A stretch of 16,002 nt of DNA from Cellvibrionales bacterium UBA4495 (GTDB lineage Bacteria; Pseudomonadota; Gammaproteobacteria; Pseudomonadales; Porticoccaceae), in NCBI GenBank assembly GCA_002388905.1, contig DGNJ01000016.1, positions 12,776 to 28,777 of the forward strand. Reading direction: 5' to 3'. This document shows positions 1 through 8,159 of this stretch, piece by piece; positions within the stretch are counted from its first letter, which is position 1, and every line of letters begins with the position of its first letter. The notes under the pieces were generated by a model that saw only the letters and a program-made list of their open reading frames with translations, did no database searches and was not told the origin of the DNA. The translations under genes were made by a program, and so were the position numbers.

Positions 1-1812
1 CGACTGGGAGGGTACATGGTTGAATCCAACCAGGGGCACATCGGGGACGATGTCGACCCCCGCGCCGGCGAAGATCCCGGCCTCTACGGCTGGCGCGCCA
101 GTGCCGAATCGGCGCGTTTTTCCCGGTATATCGCCGCCCAGATCTATGGCCAAGCCCCTCATCACGCCTATGTCTACGGCGGCAGTGGCGGCGGCCGACG
201 CTCGCCCATGTGCCTGGAAAATGCCCCCGATGTCTACGACGGCTGCATGCCCTCCACCAGCGGCGGCGAGGTTGCCGAGCCCGGCAACAACCGACGGGTT
301 TGCAGCGGGGGGCCCATTGGGTTCGGCCAGATGTTCAACGTCCAGCGGGTACTGGGAAGGGAAAAACTGATCCGGGTCGCCGATGCCATGGCCCCCGGTG
401 GCAGCGGGAACCCTTTCGCCGGGCTCGACACCCACGAGCGAGAGGAACTGGCCCGACTCTATCGGCTGGGCTTTCCCCGGGGCAACGAGAGCATGATCCT
501 GGAGCCCATGGGGCAGATCTGGCTGTGGACGTCTATCGCCGACTCGCTGCAGGAAGAGGATCCGGACTATTTTACCGACTTCTGGACCCAACCCGGCTAT
601 GTGGGCCACGATATGCCCAAGGTGGTGGAAGCCGACCTGCTCGACACCACCGCCACCGTCAAGCGCATTCTCACTGCCAGGGATCTCAATGAATCCCCGG
701 AATTTGCCGGTCCCGAGTACCAGACCATGCGCATTTTCGCCGCCATGATCGGCAGTGCCGGGCCCGTCTATGACATGCCCTACGCAGTGGAACTGGAGGG
801 GGTGGGTGCCGGTTATCGCCTCGGCGCCGGTCTCAGGATACTCACCGGTAAAGCGGCCGGCAGGCAGCTTTATACAACCGGCCTCGCCGGCGATGTGTTT
901 GCCGGCGATGGCCATGGGGATGCCAACCTGTTGCGCTTTACCGATGTCGAACCCGGGGACGAGGTGCGCGTGGACAACCGCGCCTTCCTGGCATTCTGCT
1001 ATTACGCCAGGCACCACGTGATCGACGAACTGCAATTCGAATCCCTGCGGCTGGATGGACAGCCTCTCTACCCCCAACACCCGGTGCCGGCAATGTCGCC
1101 GCTAATGGGCAACTGTTATTCCGCACAGTACGATGGCAAGCTCCTATGGATCCATCATACCCACGACTCCTCCGTCTGGCCCGTCAACGGTTTGCTTTAC
1201 GCCGGTGCCGTGGAACGAGTCCAGGGTGAGGCGGCAGCGGCGAAGAAATTTTGCATCCGCTGGACCGAGAATGCCGAGCACGGTCCTCCCAGCATCGTGC
1301 CGCCGGAACCGAACCGCGCCAGCAACACCCGGCTCGTGGATTTTACCGGTATCTACGAGCAATCCCTGGCCGATCTGGTGGACTGGGTGGAGAACGATGT
1401 TGCTCCTCTGGGTACCCGCTATTCCTATGCCGATGGCCGGATAATACTGCCCGATACCGCAGAGGAGCGGGGCGGTATTCAGCCGGTGGTCAAGGTGACC
1501 GCCAACGGTGAAAAGCGGGCCGACATCAGGGCCGGGGAAAGTGTCAGTCTGCAAGTGGAGGCCGCCGTGCCCGCCGGGTCCGGATCCATAGTCGGAGTCC
1601 AGTGGGATTTCGACGGCAGGGGCGAATTCCCGTTCACTCACGAGGAAGTGGATGGCAGCAAGCGATCACTGACTCTTGGCACCCGTCACCGTTTCGACAA
1701 GCCCGGCACTTATTTCGTATCGGCCCTTGTCCATGCTCACGGGGACGGCGATCTCTCCGCCAGCCGACAGCGGGTCGCCAACGTGGCGCAGGCGCGGGTT
1801 GTGGTCAGCTGA
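1..1812 (+). CDS. Tannase-like alpha/beta hydrolase with C-terminal PKD-like domain (5' end outside window)
   Basis: The frame is open from base 1 and codes before the first ATG at 16, so the gene very probably starts upstream; residue numbers here count from that ATG. It looks like a secreted ester hydrolase, but its signal peptide would lie outside the window. The nucleophile elbow YGGSGGGRRS gives Ser57. Asp384 in HTHDSS and His422 in ENAEHGP sit where the tannase Asp and His fall, and DWVEND at 456-461 matches the same stretch in the two tannases at 8218-11602. Unlike those, no Cys precedes the Ser or follows the His, so the CS-D-HC disulfide is absent. Residues of about 170-370 form a large insert or lid. 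After residue ~485 comes an all-beta PKD-like module with WDFDG and KPGTY motifs, as in secreted carbohydrate- or polymer-acting enzymes. The family appears little characterised. Hydrolase fold is fairly sure; substrate is unknown. Confidence 0.5.
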   Translation, partial: RLGGYMVESNQGHIGDDVDPRAGEDPGLYGWRASAESARFSRYIAAQIYGQAPHHAYVYGGSGGGRRSPMCLENAPDVYDGCMPSTSGGEVAEPGNNRRVCSGGPIGFGQMFNVQRVLGREKLIRVADAMAPGGSGNPFAGLDTHEREELARLYRLGFPRGNESMILEPMGQIWLWTSIADSLQEEDPDYFTDFWTQPGYVGHDMPKVVEADLLDTTATVKRILTARDLNESPEFAGPEYQTMRIFAAMIGSAGPVYDMPYAVELEGVGAGYRLGAGLRILTGKAAGRQLYTTGLAGDVFAGDGHGDANLLRFTDVEPGDEVRVDNRAFLAFCYYARHHVIDELQFESLRLDGQPLYPQHPVPAMSPLMGNCYSAQYDGKLLWIHHTHDSSVWPVNGLLYAGAVERVQGEAAAAKKFCIRWTENAEHGPPSIVPPEPNRASNTRLVDFTGIYEQSLADLVDWVENDVAPLGTRYSYADGRIILPDTAEERGGIQPVVKVTANGEKRADIRAGESVSLQVEAAVPAGSGSIVGVQWDFDGRGEFPFTHEEVDGSKRSLTLGTRHRFDKPGTYFVSALVHAHGDGDLSASRQRVANVAQARVVVS

Positions 1813-1817
1813 CCCCA

Positions 1818-2658
1818 GAGCAATTTTCCGGATTCTTCGCGCTTAACCGGGAACGCCGCTTCTTTAGGAATAAAGTGGTCGCGTTCCCGTTAGCTGTCCA
1901 CCATCCGTATAAAAACTTTGTTGCGGTTATTCATGCCGTTGAGGACCCTGATATTAAACCGATAGCGGGCGCAGGCGACGATGCCGTGGAGGTAGGAGCA
2001 TAACCGCCCGGCAAAGGCAATCAAGGGCTTGAGGCCGCTATCCAAGGCCATGAGATCCTTTTCCCGGCGGCGTTGTCGAGCCTAGGCTTCACTCGGGGCA
2101 TATCACGACCACTTAAGCTGGCTTTTGAGCAGGTAAATGGCGGTCAGTAATACGTCGCTTTCCGGCTCAGATCCTTCCCGGAACAGGTGATAGCAGATTA
2201 GCGTCTCCCGCGACAGCGTCGGCTGGGTTGTTGATATTGTTTCCGTGAACACAACCCTTTTCAGTGCTGTCTCCCCCCTCTCTCCGGCTAATCGTCGATG
2301 ATCCCTTTTTATGGGGCACGTTGCGATTGGCTTGCACCGCCCGGCGGGCTCCCGGATATATTGAAAAACCGTCAGCCAGTGGCGTGAACAGTCTTCAATC
2401 GCCTGGCTAAGCCGGACGCCCCGACCGCAGCCGATTTTGCCTGTGGCCCGGAGATCGCCACCGTTCCCCATAGCATTATCGCCGGATAACTTTGCGTCTT
2501 TTGGCTTGATGAGTCGGACAACCCTCCGGCGGTAAGGCTCGACGCGCAATCGACGAGGCCGGTTTTTCGCAACGTCAGGGAACGGTACGCCTCTGCACGC
2601 GAGGCGCGCTGGCAAACCGACCGATCTTCAAGGGGACTGAATCGTGGGGAAAAAAGCC
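1818..2658 (-). mobile_element. Decayed ISL3-family insertion sequence
   Basis: This stretch between the PKD hydrolase and the TonB receptor has no intact gene. It carries a broken ISL3-type transposase on the minus strand (separate entry). Possible degenerate terminal inverted repeats are GAGCAATTTTCCGGATTC at 1818-1835 and GAATCGTGGGGAAAAAAGCC at 2639-2658; the second reverse-complements to GGCTTTTTTCCCCACGATTC. ISL3 ends commonly begin GGCTCTT or similar, so these fit loosely. No convincing 8-bp target duplication is visible. At about 840 bp it is shorter than a complete ISL3 element, which is usually 1.2 kb or more. The transposase remnant is well supported; the exact ends are tentative. 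Confidence 0.5.
1842..2615 (-). pseudogene. ISL3-family transposase remnant
   Basis: Reading the minus strand in one frame from 2615 to 1842 gives a 258-codon product broken by three stops: TGA at 2105-2103, TAG at 2084-2082 and TAA at 1892-1890. The C-terminal part is recognisable: TAIYLLKSQLKW, YAPSEA, then LDSGLKPLIAFAGRL, and ARYRFNIRVLNGMNNRNKV at 1970-1914. The last matches the ISL3 signature (RYxxNTGxLEGMNNRIKVIKRMAYGYRD), and the tail HFIPKEAAFPV matches YFFLKIRAAFPG. Near 2402-2358, AIEDCSRHWLTVFQY resembles the region around the first catalytic Asp of the DDE domain. Only about 75 codons separate that region from the C-terminal part, against roughly 200 in intact proteins, so the middle is deleted. 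The zinc-finger N-terminus is not recognisable. The gene is certainly dead. Confidence 0.5.
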
Positions 2659-2728
2659 GGTATCCCCGCGAAGCAATCCCCCGGGGCTAACGCACCCGGG
2701 GGATTATTCGGCGAAAGGTTACCGGCTT
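2650..2728 (-). terminator. Rho-independent terminator of the TonB receptor gene
   Basis: Two nested perfect inverted repeats lie just downstream of the receptor stop codon. The outer arms are AAGCCGGTA (2654-2662) and TACCGGCTT (2720-2728). The inner arms are AATCCCCCGGG (2675-2685) and CCCGGGGGATT (2695-2705), with a 9-base loop. On the minus strand the outer stem runs straight into six T residues (complement of A2650-2655), as expected for intrinsic termination. Its distal arm and T tract overlap the presumed end of the IS remnant, so the insertion sequence may have supplied part of the signal. Confidence 0.5.
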
Positions 2729-2750
2729 ACTGTCATCGAGGAGGTGGGTT

Positions 2751-5270
2751 TTACTCGCTACCAAACCGATAACGGAGCTGGGCGCCCCACATCCGCGGTT
2801 CGTTGTACACGGCACCCGCCGTACCCACGAAAGCGTAGAAAGACGGATAGGCCACCGCGTGCAATTCATCCGTGGCATTGCGCACGAACAGGGCAAAGTC
2901 AAACGAACTGCCCATGACACCGAACCAGTCAGCGCGCAGGTTGAGATTGCCGTAGGGGTCTTCCTTGCCAAACCCGTCCGCCAGGGCGGTATCGTTCAGC
3001 CATACCGAACTCTGGCGATAATAGTCCGCCATCAGGGCAACCTCGCCCCACTCATCGGCCAGGGGCACCGTATAACGCACCGTCAATGTCCCCTGGTGCT
3101 CCGGCGTGCCCACATAGGGACTGTCTTCGAGCAAAAGCGTCTCGCCGGTGAGAACACTGGTGGTGGTCCCCGGCCACTCCGTGTACTCCGGATCGATGTA
3201 GGAATAATTCAGGGAAACCTGCAACCGGTCGGAAACCATCATCATGGCGGTGAGTTCGGCGCCAAAGATTTCGGCCTTAGCGATATTGTTGACCTGGGTG
3301 GTAGGGGCACCAAACGGATCACCAATGGACTCGCTGCGCTGGATATCCTCGTACCACATCTGGTAAACGGCGGCATTGGTTCGCACGGGCCGTCCGGCCA
3401 GAGTCCAGTCCGCCTTGATGCCCAATTCCACATCATCCACGGTCTCGGGATCGTAGTTGAGTACAAAGCCGGGGGGCGCGTCATTAATGTCCTGCACCGC
3501 GGTCACGTTGGAACCACCGGGCTTAAATCCCCGACGATGGGTGATATAGACAAGGACATCCGCATTGATCTGCCAGTCGAGCCCGGCGGTCCAGCTCGGC
3601 GCGGAGTCCTTGAGTGTGGGACGAGAGACTTCCACGGGGCCGGGCACCAGATTACCCGACAGGGCAAGGGCCAGTTGATCAATGGGAGTCGTGTTCCGGG
3701 TAGACTCCGTCTCGGTGTAACGATAACCCAGCGTCAGGTGCAGGCCGTCCAACAGCCAATCGGACAGATCGATACTGGTTTGTGCGAAATAGCCAATCTG
3801 CTCCTCCCGCTGGTTGGTCGAGAACCCCCCCACAACGGTGGGCGAGAAAGAGGGGCTGAAAACATTGGCAAAAGTGGCGAACAGCGGCGGGTAGTTAAGG
3901 TCAAACTTCTGGACTTCCTGGTAATAACCGAGAATCCAGGAGTGTTTGCCATCGATATCGCCGCTGATCTGGAACTCCTCGCTGTAGTCATCGAGCCAGT
4001 CGTTGGAGCCGTCGGCGGCGCTTGAACCCACCGGCTCGAAATTGCGGAAATCGAAATTGTTGTACACCAGGCCGTTGGGCAGTGGATTGCCCCCGTCGTA
4101 CTTGGTGCGGACACCCAGGTTGCGCACGGTACTGAAGATATTCTTGACGGTCACGTCGCCCAGAAAGCCCACTTCGCCGAGATTGAAGGAGGTGATATTG
4201 AGCAGTTGATCCGTCTTGCCCTTGAATATCAGGGGAGCACCGGCCACGTTTTTGCGTTTTGCGTCGTCGCCGCCGCTTTTTACCCGCTGCTCCTCTGCAA
4301 TCAGGCCTTCACGAAGCTGATTCATCAGCCCGATTCGCTGGCCGGCACAGCTCTGTGCACCGGCGGGATTGCCTGGGTTGATAGCCCCGCAAAGCCCCTG
4401 GATTGCGAACCAGCCCAGACCAACGCCGGGCGTGGTATTGTAAATAGGGAAGCCCTCAAGAAAGTTGAAAAGCACGGTTCCGCTATTGTTCTCATCCACT
4501 TCGTTGCGGGCGTACATCAGGTAGCTATCCAGCCACTCCGTCGGCGTGAAAGTCAGCCCCAGCCGAAAATTATCCCTATTCCGGTCATCCAGGTGCTGGC
4601 CGGTGTTGATGGTCTTGGTAAAGCCGTCCCGACGCACCACACTGCCCGCCAGCCGGGCATTGAGCACGCCCTCGATTAAGGGAATATCGACCGCGGCCCG
4701 GGTTTCCCGCCAGTCATAAGAACCGATGGTCTGCTCGATGTAACCGCCGAACTCACCGGAAGGCTTACGCGGTTCGAAAAGGACAGCGCCACCGGTGCTG
4801 CTGCGACCGAATAAAGTCCCCTGGGGCCCCTTCAGCACCTGGACGGACTCCAGGTCGAAAAGCTGGGAGTTGTTGCCGATACTGACCCGCACGGTATTAC
4901 CCAGGGGTGCCTCGGCAAAATAAGTCACCACGCTCGGACTGGACCCGAACGTCTGTCCCTGGCCGCGAATAAAGTAGGTGATGCTGTTGCGCTGAATGCT
5001 CTGATTGCGAATCTCCAGGCCGGGCGTATGGTATTTCAGGTCGTCCGGGCGAGTCACGCCCTTCAAGCGCAGATCTTCGCCGCTCAGCGCGGTAACCGCC
5101 ACCGGCACTTCCTGCAGGCTTTCTGCCCGCTTCCTGGCCGTGACCACAATTTCCTGAAGAACATCCGCGGAGGAACCACCCTGGCCTGAAGCCAAGGGTG
5201 CGACCGTCGCCGCCATGGAGGCGATGCCCAGGATAGAAAAGGAACGTAGATAATGCTTTTTCAATGTCAT
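2751..5270 (-). CDS. TonB-dependent outer-membrane receptor
   Basis: This is an 839-residue ligand-gated outer-membrane channel that imports a substrate using TonB-ExbBD energy. A Sec signal peptide covers about residues 1-29 (KKHYLRS, hydrophobic core, then ASG). The TonB box EIVVTARK is at 40-47. The plug follows at about 55-165, with FDLESVQVLKGPQGTLFGR at 138-156, then the 22-strand barrel ending RYRFGSE. Length and order are normal for the CirA/FecA-like group. ATG at 5270 is preferred because GAGGG (5281-5277) lies six bases upstream; an in-frame TTG at 5276 would leave no spacing. CGAINPG...SCAGQ in the barrel gives two Cys that could pair in an external loop. It is divergent from the amidase operon. 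The ligand is unknown; the esterase neighbours suggest an ester, amide or aromatic compound rather than iron, but a siderophore cannot be excluded. Confidence 0.5.
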   Translation of the reverse strand: MTLKKHYLRSFSILGIASMAATVAPLASGQGGSSADVLQEIVVTARKRAESLQEVPVAVTALSGEDLRLKGVTRPDDLKYHTPGLEIRNQSIQRNSITYFIRGQGQTFGSSPSVVTYFAEAPLGNTVRVSIGNNSQLFDLESVQVLKGPQGTLFGRSSTGGAVLFEPRKPSGEFGGYIEQTIGSYDWRETRAAVDIPLIEGVLNARLAGSVVRRDGFTKTINTGQHLDDRNRDNFRLGLTFTPTEWLDSYLMYARNEVDENNSGTVLFNFLEGFPIYNTTPGVGLGWFAIQGLCGAINPGNPAGAQSCAGQRIGLMNQLREGLIAEEQRVKSGGDDAKRKNVAGAPLIFKGKTDQLLNITSFNLGEVGFLGDVTVKNIFSTVRNLGVRTKYDGGNPLPNGLVYNNFDFRNFEPVGSSAADGSNDWLDDYSEEFQISGDIDGKHSWILGYYQEVQKFDLNYPPLFATFANVFSPSFSPTVVGGFSTNQREEQIGYFAQTSIDLSDWLLDGLHLTLGYRYTETESTRNTTPIDQLALALSGNLVPGPVEVSRPTLKDSAPSWTAGLDWQINADVLVYITHRRGFKPGGSNVTAVQDINDAPPGFVLNYDPETVDDVELGIKADWTLAGRPVRTNAAVYQMWYEDIQRSESIGDPFGAPTTQVNNIAKAEIFGAELTAMMMVSDRLQVSLNYSYIDPEYTEWPGTTTSVLTGETLLLEDSPYVGTPEHQGTLTVRYTVPLADEWGEVALMADYYRQSSVWLNDTALADGFGKEDPYGNLNLRADWFGVMGSSFDFALFVRNATDELHAVAYPSFYAFVGTAGAVYNEPRMWGAQLRYRFGSE

Positions 5271-5327
5271 GCCCAACCCTCGATTTATAGTTAATTATGA
5301 AAACCGGCTTGCCGCCGGCTTACGGAT

Positions 5328-5369
5328 TGATTGTCTTCCCGCCCCTGGGAACGGCCGAAAAAACAATCA
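5328..5369 (-). repeat. Nested inverted repeat in the receptor mRNA leader
   Basis: Outer arms TGATTGT (5328-5334) and ACAATCA (5363-5369) enclose an inner pair TTCCC (5336-5340) and GGGAA (5347-5351). The structure lies within the roughly 140-base leader between the predicted promoter and the receptor start. It could be an RNA hairpin or a DNA operator. The repeats are seen directly; any function is inferred. Confidence 0.5.
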
Positions 5370-5414
5370 GTGGCGAGACCCTTCCCCGCCTGATTATTTA
5401 CGTTTATGTCTAGT

Positions 5415-5443
5415 TTTATACGTGCATATTTTTCGGCTGTCAA
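5415..5443 (-). promoter_or_regulatory. Sigma-70-type promoter for the TonB receptor
   Basis: On the minus strand, a perfect -35 box TTGACA (5443-5438) is followed by exactly 17 bases and a -10 box TATAAA (5420-5415), 11 of 12 positions matching consensus. Transcription would start near 5408, giving a leader of about 140 bases. The surroundings are more AT-rich than the genes. TTTATG (5403-5408) and CATAAA (5446-5451) form an inverted pair flanking the promoter and might be operator halves. Confidence 0.5.
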
Positions 5444-5564
5444 GCCATAAATGAATGACGCTTTATGGGCACGTTTACGAAAGCATCCGGAGGTGATCCG
5501 GCAACCTCCATGCGGGCCTCTTCGCCAGGGGAAGATCTACTTTTTTGTCTATTGCGTAAATTTA

Positions 5565-5593
5565 TTGAATTTCCCGACGACCTCGGTTACATT
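5565..5593 (+). promoter_or_regulatory. Candidate promoter for the amidase operon
   Basis: TTGAAT (5565-5570) and TACATT (5588-5593) are 17 bases apart, each matching four of six consensus positions. They lie about 100 bases before the amidase start in the divergent gap 5271-5694. That gap holds no convincing gene. This is the best plus-strand match seen, but it is weak. Confidence 0.5.
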
Positions 5594-5694
5594 CGAACGA
5601 ATCGGGTGTCCTGGCTGCCCGACGGAGCCGACTCACCAGGCGCGCCAATGCTGCCAGGGCCGGCACCGGACAATAATAATTCGAGGAACAAAGA

Positions 5695-7242
5695 ATGAGG
5701 AAAAAATCCTCTACGGACAAAGAAACGATCGCTGCCGGTCCCATTGCCGACTGCGACGACATGGACAGGCGCTCGGTAATCAAGGGGCTCGCCGGAGGCC
5801 TGGTCACCGCCTCGGCGCTCACTGCCGCCGGCCCGATACTCGGCCAGTCGACAATGGCCGAATCCGCCGTCGATATCACCTGGCTTCCCGCCTGGCAGAT
5901 TACCCGATTGATTGCCAGACAAGCTGTCACTGCCGAGGAAGTTACGGCGCATTTTCTACAGCGTATCGAAACGCTCGATCCCATCCTCCATGCCTTCAGG
6001 ACCCTGGATGCCGAAGGCGCCCGACAACAGGCCCGAGCCGCCGACGAAAGGCAACGCAGCGGCAAGCCCCTGGGACCGCTGCACGGCATCCCCATCGCCG
6101 TCAAGGAACATACCTCAGTTAAGGGCCTGCCAGTGATCAACGGTCCCGGCACAACGGTCACCGCTACCAGTGACGATATTGCCGTGGAAAGGTTGCGCAA
6201 GGCCGGCGCCATCATTTTCGGCACGACCAAATTACCCGGCATGGGCAACACGCCCATGACCGGAGGCAGGGACGCCGACCTCAGCGTCCATCCGCGCAAC
6301 CCCTGGGCCCCCGACCGGGTGCCGGGCTCCTCCAGCGCCGGCAGCGCCGCCGCGGTGGCCGCGGCCATGGTACCCATCGCACTGGGTTCCGACGGCGGTG
6401 GTTCGACGCGTTTACCCGCGGCAATTTCCGGTATCGTGGGTGTGCACACCGCCATGGGCAGAATTCCCTACGCCCATTACGATGACCCCAAAATAATGTT
6501 GATGATCACCACCGGCCCCATGACCCGCAATGTCCGGGACGCAGCGATCGTCATGCAGGCCATCGCCGGTCCTGACGGCCGGGATTTCATCGCCCTGGAA
6601 CAACCCGCGCCCGACTATGTCGGCGCCCTCGGCAAGGGGGTCAGGGACATGCGATTCGCCTGGACCGACAACTTCGGATTCGGCAGCATGTACGCCACCG
6701 ACCAGACCGCGGACATCGAGGCCGTTACCCGCAAGGCGGCACAGGGATTCAATAAACTGGGGGCAAGCGTCGAGATCACCGATGAGGTCTGGGAGGATTT
6801 CTTTATTCCCTTTATCATGATGAATAACGCCTATGACGCAGTGGCCACCGACGGCTCCACACCCTCCCCCCAGGCTCTTAAGCAGGCCAGCGAGACACGA
6901 CACCGCAACTGGCAACGCTTTAATAAGTTGTTCGAAAGCTACGATGTGCTGCTCAGCCCCTGTGCCGGCCAGCTGGCCTATACCGTGGAGGAATGGGACG
7001 CGGCCTGGAACAAAAACGGCGATCAATACCCCCATAACACTTTCGCTCCAACCTATACGGTGTATACCCACATGTTCAACTGGCTGGGGTGGCCCGCGTT
7101 GTCGATTCCGTGCGGGTTTATCGACGGCTTGCCCGTGGGCCTTCAACTGGTTACCCGACCCCGGAACGAGGCGGCGCTGTACACCGCCGCCGATGCATTT
7201 TTACAGGCGTTTCCGCGCGGCGAACAACCGCCTGTCAGTTGA
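5695..7242 (+). CDS. Tat-exported amidase (amidase signature family)
   Basis: A 515-residue amidase-signature hydrolase, cleaving an amide (or in some members an ester) bond. The Ser-cisSer-Lys triad is complete: Lys137 in IAVKEH, cis-Ser213 in GSSSAGS, and nucleophile Ser237 in GSDGGGSTRLP. The 24-residue gap between the serines is that of the family. The usual DTGGSIR is DGGGSTR here. The N-terminus has a twin-arginine signal, DRRSVIKGL at 24-32, followed by an Ala/Gly-rich hydrophobic stretch, so the enzyme should fold in the cytoplasm and act in the periplasm. The C-terminal NWLGWPALSIPCGF motif is typical. The start has GAGGA (5683-5687) seven bases upstream; Met23 at 5761 would still keep the Tat motif. 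It is the first gene of a probable four-gene plus-strand operon. Family assignment is firm. The signature does not tell a true amidase from an aryl-acylamidase or peptide amidase, and the substrate is unknown. Confidence 0.5.
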   Translation: MRKKSSTDKETIAAGPIADCDDMDRRSVIKGLAGGLVTASALTAAGPILGQSTMAESAVDITWLPAWQITRLIARQAVTAEEVTAHFLQRIETLDPILHAFRTLDAEGARQQARAADERQRSGKPLGPLHGIPIAVKEHTSVKGLPVINGPGTTVTATSDDIAVERLRKAGAIIFGTTKLPGMGNTPMTGGRDADLSVHPRNPWAPDRVPGSSSAGSAAAVAAAMVPIALGSDGGGSTRLPAAISGIVGVHTAMGRIPYAHYDDPKIMLMITTGPMTRNVRDAAIVMQAIAGPDGRDFIALEQPAPDYVGALGKGVRDMRFAWTDNFGFGSMYATDQTADIEAVTRKAAQGFNKLGASVEITDEVWEDFFIPFIMMNNAYDAVATDGSTPSPQALKQASETRHRNWQRFNKLFESYDVLLSPCAGQLAYTVEEWDAAWNKNGDQYPHNTFAPTYTVYTHMFNWLGWPALSIPCGFIDGLPVGLQLVTRPRNEAALYTAADAFLQAFPRGEQPPVS

Positions 7243-7310
7243 TACGCCACATACCTTGGCAAGCAATCTGCCCGACAGCCGCGGGCGGGGACGGAGCAGG
7301 AGGAAACAGC

Positions 7311-8132
7311 ATGGCCCCGAATCGGGATTTCCGGGAAAAGTACGGAAACTGGGCACTCATCTCCGGAGGAGCCCAGGGAATCGGCGCCGCCTATGGCCAA
7401 CGTCTGGCAGGACTGGGCATGCATTTGGTCCTCCTGGATATCGATGCCGAAAATCTCGAGCAGACCGCTCTCAGGCTGCGTGCCGATCATGCCTCGATCG
7501 AGGTGCGCACCATCGCGGTGGACCTGGCCGACGCCTCGGCCCTGAACGCGGCCCTCGACAGCGTGGCGGAACTGGAAATCGGCTTACTGGTGGCCAATGC
7601 CGGCATCGGAGCCGTCGGCCCGTGGCTGGAAGTGCCGATCGAGGTAAAAATGAACCAGATCGCCGTCAACTGCACTTCCACACTGATTCTGGCCCACCGA
7701 CTCAGCCCCCCGATGGTGGCAAGAAAGCGGGGCGGCATCATCGTCATGGCTTCCGGCTCCGCCGAGATGGGTTGCTCCTACATCACCACCTATGCCGCCA
7801 CCAAGGCCTTCGACCGGGTATTCGCCGAAGGTCTGTGGGCGGAACTGCACCGCCACGGCATCGACGTCACCACCGTGATGCCGGGAGCGGTCAATACCCC
7901 CGGCTTTCGCGCCTCACTGCCCAGCGGCAAGGCGCCAACCCGTTTGATGCAGCCCGTGGACCCCTTTGTGGTGGTCGATGCCGCGCTTGACGGCCTGGGC
8001 AGGAAAATCAATGTCAGGCCCGGTGCGGGACCCGTGGCCGGCGCGGTCATGGGATTGATCGCGCGATTGATGCCGCGCAAGCGGTTCCTTCTGCTGGGAG
8101 ACAGGGCCGTGAGGGACATGTACCAACAGTAG
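7311..8132 (+). CDS. Short-chain dehydrogenase/reductase (classical SDR)
   Basis: A 273-residue cytoplasmic NAD(P)-dependent oxidoreductase. The nucleotide-binding glycine motif is SGGAQGIG (18-25). Asp43 at the end of beta-2 suggests NAD(H) rather than NADP(H). NAG is at 96-98, Asn120 is the likely structural/catalytic Asn, and the catalytic residues are Ser148, Tyr161 and Lys165 (YAATK). MPGAVNTPGF follows, as usual for the family. The ATG at 7311 is chosen because a perfect AGGAGG (7298-7303) lies seven bases upstream; the frame stays open further upstream but inside the amidase gene and without family similarity. It lies 68 bases after the amidase stop. It probably oxidises or reduces an alcohol or ketone released by, or formed after, the hydrolases; the exact substrate cannot be told. 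The last ~40 residues (GLIARLMPRKRF) are basic and partly hydrophobic and might contact the membrane. Confidence 0.5.
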   Translation: MAPNRDFREKYGNWALISGGAQGIGAAYGQRLAGLGMHLVLLDIDAENLEQTALRLRADHASIEVRTIAVDLADASALNAALDSVAELEIGLLVANAGIGAVGPWLEVPIEVKMNQIAVNCTSTLILAHRLSPPMVARKRGGIIVMASGSAEMGCSYITTYAATKAFDRVFAEGLWAELHRHGIDVTTVMPGAVNTPGFRASLPSGKAPTRLMQPVDPFVVVDAALDGLGRKINVRPGAGPVAGAVMGLIARLMPRKRFLLLGDRAVRDMYQQ

Positions 8133-8159
8133 CGGCAACGCAATTGCCCGGCCAACATC

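Noticed and set aside
2859..4025. A 388-codon plus-strand open frame opposite the TonB receptor.
   Set aside because: It is the antisense shadow of the receptor's GC-biased codons; no domain or ribosome binding site supports it.
5465..5698. A 77-codon plus-strand frame whose stop overlaps the amidase ATG (ATGA).
   Set aside because: The overlap suggests coupling, but there is no ribosome binding site before its ATG, no recognisable domain, and the best amidase promoter lies inside it. Kept only as a possible leader peptide.
7089..7310. An N-terminal extension of the SDR reaching into the amidase gene.
   Set aside because: The extension has no SDR similarity, overlaps amidase coding sequence, and a perfect AGGAGG precedes the ATG at 7311.
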